Positions 34,445 through 46,770 of a stretch of 64,000 nt of DNA are shown in pieces (position 1 is the first letter of the stretch; each line of letters begins with the position of its first letter). The notes beneath the pieces are model-generated. The model was not told the DNA's origin. It made no database searches and saw nothing but the letters and a program-made list of their open reading frames with translations. Made by a program: the position numbers and the translations under genes. Origin of the DNA: Epiperipatus broadwayi (taxonomy: Eukaryota > Onychophora > Udeonychophora > Euonychophora > Peripatidae). The stretch covers positions 124,001 through 188,000 of the forward strand of contig JAQFVV010006222.1 of NCBI GenBank assembly GCA_028023455.1. The letters run 5' to 3'.

Positions 34445-35928
34445 CTACAGTAAAATAAAAATAATAATTTTGATATTAAATATTAAGAAACATAGATATT
34501 TTCTTTAAAAAATAATATCATATAAAAAATAATATTGTTAACATTATTCTACTAGGAAATTAAAAAGTGACAAACATGACAATATTTCTTGTTTATATTT
34601 ATTGTTTACATATGATTTTTTTTTAAAAAAATCATTATAAAAACAAACATAAAATAAATAGCGAATAAAAAAAATGGAAATACTACTTTACTTATATTAA
34701 ATAAAAAATAAAATACAATAATGTCATTTTCAGAAAAAATAAATAAATAAAATATTATTTAATAATGTATTATATATATTAATAATGTATTATGTATATA
34801 TTTAAAATTAAAATATCCCTAAAAGGAAGACTATAATAAAGAATCATAGAATGTTTTGGTATTATCTTATCAATAGTTCCACATATAATTTGATAAAAAA
34901 AAGTGTATAGTTTGATGAAAAAAGAAAAATACAAATAGCAGTAAAACAGAAAAAGATCACCACTATCCTAAAAATGAATGCAGCACTGAGAAGTTAAAAA
35001 ATTTAAAACCATTCATAAGATTGTAAGAACTGATGTCAATTTATTAATCTTTAATAATAATTCATATTTTCATCTGTATTTGTAATATTTTCAAGATTGA
35101 TACTATTTTTTTTTGTTAAAATTTTGACACAAGAAAAAATAAAGTGCAATTGATATACAAATAAACGAATATGATAACAATTCCAGCTAAATAATAATAA
35201 TAAACCATTTTATCAGATAACCATTATATCTTTAAAAAATAAAGTATTAAAAAAATGTTAATGCATATTGATTTTTAATTGTGACTAATGTCATAACTTT
35301 TTCATAAAAAATATATTACCAAAAGTAACTTATAAAAATAAAATAAAATAATTATATTAAAACAGTAATTAAAAATGTTCCATAAAAATAAAGATAGGAC
35401 TGTCACTTTACATAAGTTATTAATGCGTATATGCAAATGCTAATAAACAAAATATTAAACAATCAAAAAGTATCTCTAAAAAAATCGAAAAATATTGGAA
35501 GAAAAGCAATAGAAAGATATTCAATAATTTTTCTATTTTAAAAACAATTTATATTGTAGCTTGTCTTTCTATAAATATTTATACTATAATATGAAAGAAA
35601 ATAATTAAATACCTGCTTAACTTTAGAATCTACAAATTCACTTATAATCTTCCAAAATTTGTTCACATTATATTTAAAACAGAAAAAAAATCCATTTACT
35701 TTTTAAATATTCAATACATTCTATTTTCATAATTTATTTAAATTATTTGCTAATTTATAGGTTCTCTAAGAATATTTTTCTTATTAAATAATGCATCTCA
35801 GAAAGTGAACTTACTTACAAGATTAAGAATTCAAGTAACTTATATTACTAATATTTATAGTTATTTCCAATTTTTCACTAAAAATTTTTTTTTTATAATT
35901 ATATAAAAAATAAATTTTTAAATAAGCC
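34445..35928. other. AT-rich DNA, probable LRRC59 intron
   Basis: No exon or repeat recognised; many poly-A/T runs. Confidence 0.4.
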
Positions 35929-36160
35929 TGCCATTAAAGTATGAAGATTGGCTATCTCAATATAAAATTGATCACTGATTACATATGTGTGTGGGAGATG
36001 ATAATCTGGACCAATTGATGAGTACTGGGTCAGCACAAAATACAAATATTGGAAATCATTTGTTTTTCACATGTGTGTGGTGATGTGTATCGGTTGTATG
36101 AGATAGTCGATTGCTGAAGGGAGCTTGAAAGTCTGTGTTCAAAACCTCTATATTAAATCT
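35929..36160 (+). mobile_element. Hammerhead-bearing short element B
   Basis: Aligns with element A from attaaagtatgaagattg to gaaagtctgtgttca, including gtgtgggagatgataatctg. It has no inverted piece at the left end. The degenerate ribozyme lies at 35,997-36,060. No open frame. Copies A and B differ at roughly a quarter of sites. Confidence 0.65.
35997..36060 (+). ncRNA. Degenerate hammerhead motif, element B
   Basis: Same position as the element A motif. The core reads UUGAUGA (C3 changed) and AAAA in place of GAAA. Helix II is GUACU/AGCAC with one mismatch, with the G10.1/C11.1 pair intact. Helix I keeps CCAA/UUGG. Core substitutions should abolish cleavage. Confidence 0.5.
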
Positions 36161-36626
36161 AGACTTCAGATATATAAAATATACTTGTATTATAAATATT
36201 ATAAATATTATTAGTAATTGATATTAAAAAATCATACTTCAAACATCAATTAATATTCAATTAAAAAGAATAATACAGTAAAAAAATCATTCAACAAATA
36301 AGGAAACGAGTTTATAGGTTTTTTTAAAAAAAATAAAAAATAAAAACACCCTTTCAAGCCATGCCATTAAAGCACATAAAAGTAGTTATAATATGAGAAG
36401 TAATAAATAAAAACAGTATTTTTTTTTTAGTTTTCTAAATGTGTATCATTTTCTATAATTCATTGTATCAACAAGAGTTCATCTGTTTTATTTCACGTTC
36501 ATGCATTTTTTAAAGATTTGGTATGCTTAATATCTGGAAATATATATATATATTTAAATATATAAACTCTGATAAATTGATGTGTTTTTTTTTAAAAAAA
36601 TAAATAAAATAAAAATAAAAATATTT

Positions 36627-37395
36627 GTATTTTAATATTGGATGTGTGTTGAATGTCTTTAGAAGAATTCAATTTTTATATAAATATTCCAAATATATTC
36701 AATTGTTAGTAATATCACAGCAAACAAGTTAGTATAAGTACCAACTGTTAGTAATATCACAGCAAACATGTTAGTATATGCACCAACTGTTAGTAATATC
36801 ACAGCAAACAGGTTAGTATATGCACTAGCTAATAGTAATGACACAGCAAACAGGTTAGTACTGTCAGTAATATCACAGCAAACAGGTTAGTATTGTTAGT
36901 AATATCACAGCAAACAGATTAGTACTGATAGTAATATCACAGCAAACAAGTTAGTATATGCACTAACTGTTAGTAATATCTCAGCAAACAAGTTAGTATA
37001 TGCACCAACTCTTAGTAATATCACAGCAAACAGGTTAGTATTGTTAGTAATATCAGAGCAAATAGGTTAGTCTTGTTAGTAATATCACAGCAAACAGGTT
37101 AGTACTGTTAGTAATATTACAGCAAACAAGTTAGTATATGCACCAACTGTTAGTAAAATTACAGCAAACAGGTTAGTATATGCACTAACTGTTAGTAATG
37201 TCACAGCAAACAGGTTAGTATATACTAACCTGTTTTCTGTGATATTGCTAATAGTTGAATGTATTTGGAATATTTAAATAAAAATTGAATTCTTCTAAAG
37301 ACATTCAACACACATATTAGATGATGGAAATAGTCCAATATAAAAATACAACTAGAAAACCATTATCACAAACCTTCAGGAAAACAACAAAAATA
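36627..37395. mobile_element. Foldback element 2, with tandem array
   Basis: Outer arms: gtgttgaatgtctttagaag, aattcaatttttatataaat at the left; inverted at 37,255-37,310. The right end continues gatgatggaaatagtccaat, atacaactagaaaacc and aaaccttcaggaaaacaa, which matches the left end of foldback element 1. The left end lacks the outermost ~70 bp. Between the arms lies a direct array (36,705-37,223) and one inverted unit (37,222-37,255). Confidence 0.8.
36705..37223. repeat. Tandem array, 32 and 42 bp units, about 14 copies
   Basis: Unit: gttagtaatatcacagcaaa followed by caggttagta, with or without tatgcaccaact. Fourteen occurrences of the cagcaaac core (a few with one change) were counted. 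The unit corresponds to the single subterminal segment gttagtaatagcacataggt of foldback element 1, so the array arose by amplification inside this copy. The minus frame over it is a translated repeat, not a gene. Confidence 0.9.
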
Positions 37396-37709
37396 TTACA
37401 TTGTATTTTGAATATTTAATAATAGAATAAAAACAATTACAATTGCTATTAGTGGACAACAAATTTATTATGATAAAAAAAGTTTATTTTAGAATTATGA
37501 CTGAAAAAAATCAAAATTAGTAAAATTCTTAAAAGATTCATAAGGGATTGATTTCTTTTTTTTTTTTGGCATGGAACAGAAATGAAAAAATAAAATTAAC
37601 TTAAATAAACCAAATATAATTTCAATGCTTTAATGTCATAATAATGATCATCAAACAAAACAAAACAAAAGAAAAATATTATTTCACAGTTAAAAATATA
37701 AAAAAAAAG

Positions 37710-37976
37710 TTAAAAATGTAAAAAAAAACATTTTTTGTTTATTTGAATATTATTGGCTCTCTTATTCATCATGTATTCATTTTGCACAATACACCAAACC
37801 TCCTTAATTTTTTGCTTTCTATCATTTCTTTCTTCACTAATTATCCTAATAATACTAGGATTAACAATATGTCCATATTCCTTTTCATGACCATAAAATA
37901 AAGACACATTTGTTAAATTAATTTTAGCTTCTTTGTCCATAAGTGAATGATATGTCATTCTTGTCCAAATAAGCAA
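37710..37976 (-). CDS. Unrecognised ORF, 88 codons
   Basis: A minus frame of protein-like composition: TRMTYHSLMDKEAKINLTNV, then SLFYGHEKEYGHIVNPSIIR, then ISEERNDRKQKIKEVWCIVQ. It holds several Trp, His and Gly residues unlikely from AT bias alone. There are no clear splice sites at its ends (gcttatttgg upstream, poly-T downstream in the reading direction). It could be an exon or part of a transposon protein; I do not recognise it. Confidence 0.3.
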   Translation of the reverse strand: MLIWTRMTYHSLMDKEAKINLTNVSLFYGHEKEYGHIVNPSIIRIISEERNDRKQKIKEVWCIVQNEYMMNKRANNIQINKKCFFLHF

Positions 37977-40900
37977 AAAAATGGGTTTTCTAAATTTTTA
38001 ATGATAAAATATTGTGTATTTTTATTTAACTGATTACCATAAATAAGGAACTAATGTGTCAAAAGTATAATGAGTTTATTTAGGTTAATTCCAGTTTTTA
38101 ATCTCTATTGCAATTTTTTTTATTTATAATAATTATAGCAGTGATTCCATCTATTATTTATATATGTGTATGTATATATGGCACCATCTATGGTTAAGTT
38201 CAAAATTGAATACTGTATTCCTAAAAAAAAAAAAAAATTTTTTTTCAATGATTTATCTATTGCCAATTGTTTTGAGATAATCAAGATATATATATATTAT
38301 TGATATAAGATTGTTAAGAATACAACAGAATATAAGATAATGACATTCATTATTTTTTTTATATAAATTTAATATTTTTTTAAATATCATAGATCTTTTG
38401 TTGCAAATTGAATTAATACTTTGTGATAGAAAAATTGTATAAATTAAAATACATGCCAATTTTTATTAATATTTTATTTTATTGCATGCCTTAAGCAATA
38501 AAACACACACATAGATAAATAAATGGTAAACTAATGGATTGTGTGCGTGTAGTTAAACAGGTGTGTTTTTGTTAGGACAATTAAATAATTTTGATCATAC
38601 ATATTTTAAAAATATTTGGCAATAATTATTTTCAATAGGTAGTTAAAGTGTATAATATTTTATGTTAAAAAAATAAATGTACCAAAATATTCATGTATTT
38701 TTATGTAGGTTATGGTTTTAAGAAAAATTATAAATTTCATAATGCTTTATAGTCAAATAATGTAAAATTGAATTGATGATTAGATACTATATCCAGGTCA
38801 ATGACATCAATATTTCATCATTGGAAAAATTATATAAAATTCCCTTGTTTTAAAATTGTCTTCTCTTTCTTATTCTTCTTTTTAATTGTGCATTTTTTTC
38901 AAGCCAAATATTAAGAAGTATTACATATAAAAAATCATTAGTGAATTTAAAGATTAATGATATAAAATTAGACCAAAATAAGCATTAGCCCTGTGAGACA
39001 AGGAGGTGTTTCATGGGATTTTGTAATAACTTAAAATAAAAGTATCTTGAAGTATTTATATAATAAAACAAGAGGAAGTAATGCAATGCTCTACACAGAG
39101 AAATTATTAATATATTTATTGTGTGCTTAAATAATTCAATGAATATTAAACCAGAACAGATAATAATTGGAATTACTAGAAAAGATTTCATGTATTTGAA
39201 AGGATAAAATGTTTATTTTATACAATGATGAAAATATTAATATTTCCAGGATTTACTATAATTCTATAATATTATAATTGTAAAATACATCTTCTGAACT
39301 GAGATAAAACTTTAAATATATTTTACATCACAGATTTTCTTCACATTGGAATTTAATAACAAGCATCAAGATTTTGAACTATCATAAAGTTTTTATTCTT
39401 ATTATTGTATATACTATAAAATGTGTTCATATAAATAATTCATTTAAAGACACACAATGATATCTGGGGATAATTCACGTAGTATATTTTACTTATTACA
39501 TTTAGTTATATATATATGTGTGTGCGTGTGTGTGTCTAGTTTAAGGGTGTGTTTATATCTAATATATAAATAAAATTATCTAAGGAGATAATTAAATACA
39601 TTTAAAATAAAATCTTCAAGTATTTTTATCAAAATTTAACATACATTTTATATAACTAACATTCTAGAAGTATGCTTTTGTTTGTTTCATTATTTAATTC
39701 TGGGTTTGAAAAATAATACAATTAAAGATAAATAAACCACTTATATTTAAAATAAATAATTTATGTGTATTTGTAAAACAATTATGGTATCTAAATTAAA
39801 TACTGTTCTTTTATGATGGTTAAAAGATTGTAAAATAAACTCAAACAGAGTTGATCAATAAATATTTTCTTTTTGGTTAAGTAATGTATTGTCATTGAGT
39901 CACTTATCATTATTCAAATTAAGTTTTACAATACAGATAATATTAAATTATTTGTATATATTCATTAATTCCCATATATCTTATTTTATTATTCTTTATA
40001 TATTTTTCATAAATAAATTATTGTTTTATTGATTAAAATTTGGATCTCATGATTATTTTTTTATTATGGAATTAATTTAAAAACCTTTCCTAATTACATT
40101 TTGCAATAGATACATTAAGTTATTCTTAGTTAAGTATAAACAAACATTCATATATCTTAAAAATTTATAATCTTATTTTGTCAACTCTTTTTTTTATTTA
40201 CATTTCATTAATCACATACACTAAGCTAATATCCCAATAAACTTTTATTGGTTGTTTGAATTAAATAAACCAGCACACAATTTATTTCATTTTTTATATA
40301 ATTTATATTCTTTGATTATTATTTTATATGTCTTATGTTATTATGTTTTTGAAATAAATTACTCATAGCATTCAAACAGAATAAGTTATTTATCTAACTG
40401 ATAGTAAATATTTTCATAACAATATAGATTTTGGAGCCCTAACGTGGTAAGCTATTTAATACGTTGATCATATTTATACAGTTGTAAATTTAGTTTACTT
40501 TTTTAGTAGTACACAACAACTTTGTGGTCCATCTAATAAATTTAATACAATATTTATTAATTTGTAATGTTATAAATTTTAACTAGCCTAAAAACACAAC
40601 AGTCTCATGACAAATAAAGTTAAATTTCATTTTATACTGACACAGATTTAGACAAGTCCAATTCATGGGGTCTGTTAATTCAAACTGCCTATTATACCAT
40701 TACAATATATATAATGAATTTTCCTTTAATAAACTTATATGACATATAATTAATATAGAAAATAATTAAAATTTTTAATTTCCATACAATGGAATCACTT
40801 AAAATCCTTGTGGCATAGTAGATTTATATAAAGCTACCAAACTCACTATCGAAAGTTTAAAACTGGTTATAAGAACATTTAAAAATCTTTTCAGATCATA

Positions 40901-43387
40901 AGAAATTTTAAAATTTATCTTTCATATAGATAGACAAAATCATATACTATTATCTAAATTTAAAAAATCTCAATTAGATTTGGACTGAGCAGAAAATAAT
41001 TGAATCCTATTACTTTATTAAATACAGTAGATAAAAAGAAAATGTACATTAATAATTAAGTCATTTTTAAAGGTAAGATCTTAAATCTCAGATGCAAAAT
41101 AATGTAAAATAAGCTATAGACTGTATTTAATTTTATAGTTTATATACTTCATATTTTAAACTATTTTATTAAAAGGTACTAAGATTACAAAAATGACATT
41201 TACATAGGATATGCTTTAAAAATAAAATAAATTTGCAAATGAATTCTCATATTAATGGTAAATAAATTTAGGCACATTATTAAATCTGTCTGTGCATATT
41301 CTGGAAATGATATACATTTGGTTATATAATACTAATAAATTTAGAGCTAAATTTAAAAATAAAAGAGTGCACCTTAAACAAATGGTTTAATTGATAACGG
41401 GAAGAAATTATTTGGAAAAAAATAAACATTCAGTGTAATAGAATTTACAAGGTTAAATGATATTATCAGTTATGTAAAAAGCCAAAAATATACAGGGTTA
41501 TGAAGCAAATAAAAAAGAATTAATCTTGAAATGCAATAAGATGATGAAAAAAAAATGTAAAAATATAAATAGTAACAAAATAAAAGTATGTATAAAGTTT
41601 AGCGGTAAATTAAAATAGTAAAAGTGATTTAAAGTGAAATATAGAAATTACAAATAAGAATAGTTCATGAACAAATTACATTTTAGCTACCAAACATATA
41701 AATATATGCAGGTAGATTGTTTGACTTATTTTAGTCTTGAAATCTTCTCCGATATATATTATATAGTAACACACAAATTTGTATAAATATTTTTTTTAAA
41801 TCTCATTTGATTTAATAAACATGTCATAAATAATAAGTTGTTTACACATTCTAAACATTCCACAGCAATAGTTTTGCTTAATGAAATATACAATAAGTCA
41901 TTTAATATTTAAATAATGCATTGGTGAATTTCGTATAAATTATTTGTTTATGATTACAATGAAAATAAACTATCACATGCTTTTTACACAAAATTATAGA
42001 TAATTTGCATCAAAATAATAATCAACCAAATTAAATGACATGAAAATATCATTAACAATTTCTTTTTTTCTTAAACAAAAAATATTTTTATTTAAGATTA
42101 AAAAATTTAAATATGATTTTCAATAATGAGAAAAACTGAATTCTAATTTTACAGATAAATTATTCTTATTTTTTTTATCAAATTCCATCAAGTGCCATAT
42201 ATATATATATTGATGACAACTCATTTGTTGTTTGATGAATTGCATAGAAGAATAATGGGTAGCCCAGAATTCTATTGATTAAACTAATTTATTTTTTTAA
42301 ATTTCCTCTTTCAAAAACTATGAATCATAGTATTGAAAATTTCATTATTTTATTATACCATTCTAAAAATAGAAACATAGCAATAATGTCAACAAGCATA
42401 AACAATGATCAAGAATTATATAATGTGATCATAGTATCAAGATCCTAATTACATTAAAATTAAAATACATACATTTCACTTATCCATTTTGTATTCACTC
42501 TTTCTACTTAGATAATTCAAAATTATAAATAGGATTATTAAAGTTATTCTTTACTATAGTTCATGTGATTGAAATGTCCTTATAAAGTATTTCACAATCA
42601 AAATATACTACTGCTAATAATTCTAAGTTAAATATTCATATGCTTGGCATCATTTTGAATTTAACATGCCCAATACTACTCCAATTATGAACATTTGCCA
42701 ATTTTCACAATTTTGAAGTAAGCAAGATCAGAACTTATGCAAGTGAATTTAGGTGCAAAGATAAGATGTCTACTATTACCTTTTCAAAGTATCTATTGTT
42801 GTGTTTTGGTTTGAGAGTATCCTTCATACTTAAAAATATTAATGAGATATTAAAACAACATTATAGTGCATTTGTATAGGGTGTAATTCCTTTTTGATTA
42901 AAATTACATATGAGTACTGTGTTAGTAAATTAAATAGAGTTATGTAAAAATAACATTTTTTAAAAGGATCTCATAATATTTTTAAAAAAAATTATATTTG
43001 TTATAATTTTATATTAGATAAAAACAAGTTGAGTTAATTTCTTTAGAAAAAAAAAGTATTTTAACATAATTTATAAATAATTTTTATTAAGGTCATATAG
43101 TAAAATACAATCTATTAGTTTACATTGTTAGAATTTGTGTTACATTATCCAGTTATAATTTATGTTTAAAGTTAGAATAGTCTAGAAGAGAATTGTGTTG
43201 TTATTGTTGAGATTGATAGTGTGATGCAATCGGTTGCCGGGGGATTTGGAAGAGTTTCCACATTTCTTCAAAGAGGAACTTAGAGAAGAGAGTTTTATCC
43301 CTTTCTTTAATTTTTTTAATTGATTTGGATAAAGAAAAGTTTTTCATTCAGATGACAATGTGTATAATTTTTTTTGCATCTCACAAG
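37977..43387. other. AT-rich non-coding DNA
   Basis: Five kilobases with no recognised gene, repeat family or long open frame; short TA and TG runs near 39,510-39,535 only. Confidence 0.45.
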
Positions 43388-43639
43388 CTAGCTGAAGTAT
43401 GCGAGGAAAATTGATAGTCTTATGGTAGGGATGTCTCTTCTATGAATGCAGTCCTTTAGTGAGATGATCTGGTAAAAGTCGACCTTCAAATTTTGATGTA
43501 TTATCATTTTTATATTTCCTAGTCCATTGCTAGTATGGATTATATGCTCATATGTTTCTTTATGCCTCTGACAATTAGAACATATTGGGTTAACATTGCT
43601 AATTTGGCATTTTAAATGAAGAAACCAGTTGGTAGGCAT
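43388..43639 (-). pseudogene. LINE A ORF2 C-terminal zinc-binding end
   Basis: An 83-codon frame with NPICSNCQRHKETYEHIIH: Cys-x2-Cys followed by a His pair, the zf-type motif that ends many LINE ORF2 proteins (C-P-L-C-x-n-E-x-x-x-H). It is preceded by WFLHLKCQ, also typical. Copy C has the equivalent CFLCHREKEAIDHF at 58.5 kb. Confidence 0.75.
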
Positions 43640-44349
43640 GGTGTCCAGGTGTCCAGGTTTATTTTAATGAGAAAATCAAGGTATTTCAGCTCAAGGGCCC
43701 AGTATTTGAATAATGTGGTAATCCTGTAGTTTGTGATATCTAATTTTGGCTTTGGGACACTGGGTTTGGGATTTATCAATTGTTGAGTATTCCAAAGTTT
43801 AATTTTGTTTTTGAAAAAATCTTTGGAAATGTTGGTGTGTTGTTTAAGGCTATGAGATATTTCATTCAGCCAGCATTTTTTCCACGGTGGTGGTCGGTCT
43901 GTTGGTTGAATTTGTTCTATGATTTGTTTATAGCCATATTTAATAATTAGGTTGTAAAATAGGGAGTGAGATTTCTAGAGTAAAATTGCTGGGATTGAAT
44001 GTAGGGACATTCCATTTAGTTTCCCATGTTGTTTCATTTTGTTGATGCTGATAGCAACAATGTGATTCTTCCAAAAAAAAGTCTTGAGCTAAGTTTATTG
44101 ATTTTACTGATGAAGATTTTGGTAACTGTCATAATCAGTATGTATTAGGATAACTTGCTCATGACCTTCATGTTTAAAAGAGCAACTTTTCCTTGAAAGG
44201 AGATGTAAACCCCAGCAAGAGCTTTGGTTATTTTGTCTTTAGAATGGAGAATCATCTCTTCAAGTTCTTTAGACATTGATGTTTCTGTTTTATAAATTGG
44301 AAAACCCAGAAAAATTTCTGAGGTTCTGCCTGGAATTTGGAGATGATTT

Positions 44350-45240
44350 TTTTTCCTGATAAGATTTTCCAGGTAGATTTTTCTGGGTTAATTTTAAGCT
44401 CTGAGGTTTTGGTGAATTTGTTTAATATTGCATATAATTGATTGAGATATTTTTTGAGGGGAAGATGATGAGCACATCATCCAAGTAGGCAATTGTTTTG
44501 ATGGATTTGTTTAGTCTAGGGACAGACTCCAGGAATCATATTTTCTATGTCTTTAATGAGGGGGTTGATGTAGCAGGTAAAAAGGAGGGAACTAAGAGAG
44601 AAACCTTGAGGGAGTGAGGAGTTAAGAGTGAATCCACTGGTGAGTGTACCATTAAGGGATATGTATATTTCTCTATTAAGAAAGAGGTTCTCTAAATGGA
44701 TTGTTTATGATGGGATGTCTAGGTTTTTGAGAATTTTTTAAAGTAATTTATGGATATTTATGCTGTTAGAATGCTTCAAAAATATCTATGGGGTGTCTAG
44801 GTTTTTGAGAATTTTTTAAAGTAATTATGGATATTTATGCTGTTATGGATATTTATGCTGTCGAATGCTTCAAAAATATCTAATTGGACAGCTATTGGTT
44901 TAAACTGCCTGTGAGATCTTATATGGTCAAATAGTATCTTAGTCTCCCCAATCGTTGTTAAGGCAGATAAACCCTTTTTGGCATATTGTGAAGGGAAAAT
45001 TTTGAGTTAAAATGTTAGTTTGTGTTTTGTCTTTAATCACTCCTTCTAAAATTTTGATGAGGAGGGAAGACATTGATATCAGTCTAATATTGGCTATTTA
45101 TGTTGGGTCATGCTTTTTCTTCATAAAAATATTAGAGCAATTGGATATAGGTTTTTGATATATCTTTTTTTTTGTGCAAGGTGATTTATCATGCCCACCA
45201 TTATGAAAACAGTAAAATTGCTGAGGTGTGAAAGTAGGAA
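44350..45240 (-). pseudogene. LINE A reverse transcriptase domain
   Basis: In order on the minus strand: NIRLISMSSLLIKILEGVIK (fingers; family R-P-I-S-L-x-x-x-x-K-x-x-E) near 45,090; AVQLDIFEAFDS (motif A Asp) near 44,890; GTLTSGFTLNSSLPQGFSLS near 44,620 (motif B, Q-G-x-x-L-S); IAYLDDVLIIF with the catalytic Y-L-D-D at 44,473-44,487. The domain copies the LINE RNA at the nicked target. An in-frame stop precedes the YLDD block, and the 87 bp duplication disrupts the region after motif A. Confidence 0.9.
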
Positions 45241-45849
45241 TTAAGGGATTGCATACATGCCAGGGTGCATGTGATCTGGTAATGAAGTTGGCTTTTCTTT
45301 GATGTTTGTCTCAGTGATACCATGACCTTCCAGGGATGTCTGTTCTTCCAACGTGCAATCTTCAAGTGGAAGGCTTGATTCTAGTTTTTTCTTGGAGTGT
45401 AGACTAAATTTGCTCCAGCATGTGATGTCCTGTGAGTTTAGTACCCTTTATAGTTGATGGAGGGGGTATTTTGTTTTCTTTTGGCCCCCTTGCCCACCTG
45501 AGATATCCCCTAATCCAGCAATACTGGGTAGAGAGAAAGATTCTTGCTTTTTTGATAGACACATACTCTGCAAGGGTTTTCTGTTTAGCTTTGCATTTGA
45601 ATTTGAGGTAAATATATTATTAGGTTGGCTGGAACCTTCACTTAGTTTATAATTTATTTTGTCCAATTTTTTTAATGAGGGTGGTAGGCCTTTTTGCCCT
45701 CTGAGTGTACTATTGTAAAAGTGTTTGCATGATTTCTACAAAAGCAAACCATGCAATCTCCGGTGTCTTGTGACAAAATGTTGATTTTGTGGAAAAGAAT
45801 ATATGCCTCCAATGGAGTGGCCTCAGTTATGGTTGCTTTAGTTATCATT

Positions 45850-46475
45850 CAGATTGATCTACTTTGTCTGATAAAAACCCATTGTCCACTTCTATCCAGG
45901 ATACTACAGCAAAATGGTCTGAGAAGACTATAGGTTGTAAAGAGGCTTCCATGACATAGTTGAGTTCAGTGGTATAGAATAGGAGATCTATCAGAGATTG
46001 GTGTTTTTTGGTTTAGAAGTAGTATGCTCCAGATGGGAAGAACCTTGACTGATGAAGCCTCATTTAGTAAGTGTAGATATTTAAAATGAAAAGAGAAAAG
46101 GCCAGCTGTTGGTGGCTGTTATTATATTAATGGTGTTGATTATCCTATGATATGTTGCTGAATTGTTGGGAGTATAAACATAAAATGCATTAAATGTGGA
46201 GTTTCCATAAGTTAGGTTTATTGTGATGTTGCTGTCTGCATATGAAATATTAAATTTGTTGGAGGATTGGTTACCATTAATGGTGATAGTTTGTTGTTAA
46301 TTGGATATAACCAAGCTCACCAAGCTCTTCAAGTATTTTATGACTAGAGCTGGTGTGATATATTACCCAAAAATAGGATATGTGGAGAATTAAAATTGAA
46401 CCAATGCCTGAAGCCATGGATTCTCATTGTGGCATTGATGCCTCTCATGTTTAAACCAACAATTTTACATTTCAT
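45850..46475 (-). pseudogene. LINE A EEP endonuclease domain
   Basis: Starts MKCKIVGLNMRGINATMRIH (N-x-R-G block, 46,475 downward). It continues with the strand FNAFYVYTPNNSATYH near 46,180 and DRSPILYHTTELNY then VFSDHFAVVSWIEV (S-D-H catalytic block) at about 45,970-45,890. Frameshifts separate the pieces. The domain supplies target nicking. The start block is alike in layout to LINE B (KLNIGVFNVRGL), supporting a common family. Confidence 0.85.
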
Positions 46476-46770
46476 GTTGGGTTTTGGTGATTACATGACT
46501 ATTAGATACACAGGCTTGTGCCTCATTGGATTTGTTGTTTTTCTATTTGATGTGGGCCAATAGTCTTGTGATTGATGGTTTGAGAGAGATGGTGGTAGAA
46601 ATTGTATAGCTTCTGATGTTACAGCTTTTTTGAAAATTTCTTGAGTTATAGTATTATCAAGAGCTGATTTTTTGCACTTTTTCTGATTTGTTTTAATTAT
46701 GTGTGAGAGGTTTGTTTGTTCACAGGATTTATGAATCTAAGGTTCAATAAGAAGGTATTTTGATCTGTCT

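Noticed and set aside
35610-35680. Possible exon (FWKIISEFVDSK) with donor-like end
   Set aside because: No acceptor AG precedes it on the minus strand, and it matches no part of LRRC59.
36659-36844. Repetitive hydrophobic open frame
   Set aside because: It translates the 42 bp tandem units of foldback element 2.
36705-37223. Possible CRISPR-like array
   Set aside because: Units are contiguous, without unique spacers, in a eukaryotic foldback element.
44098-44130. CUGAUGA within LINE A
   Set aside because: No helix II or GAAA nearby; the region is LINE RT linker.
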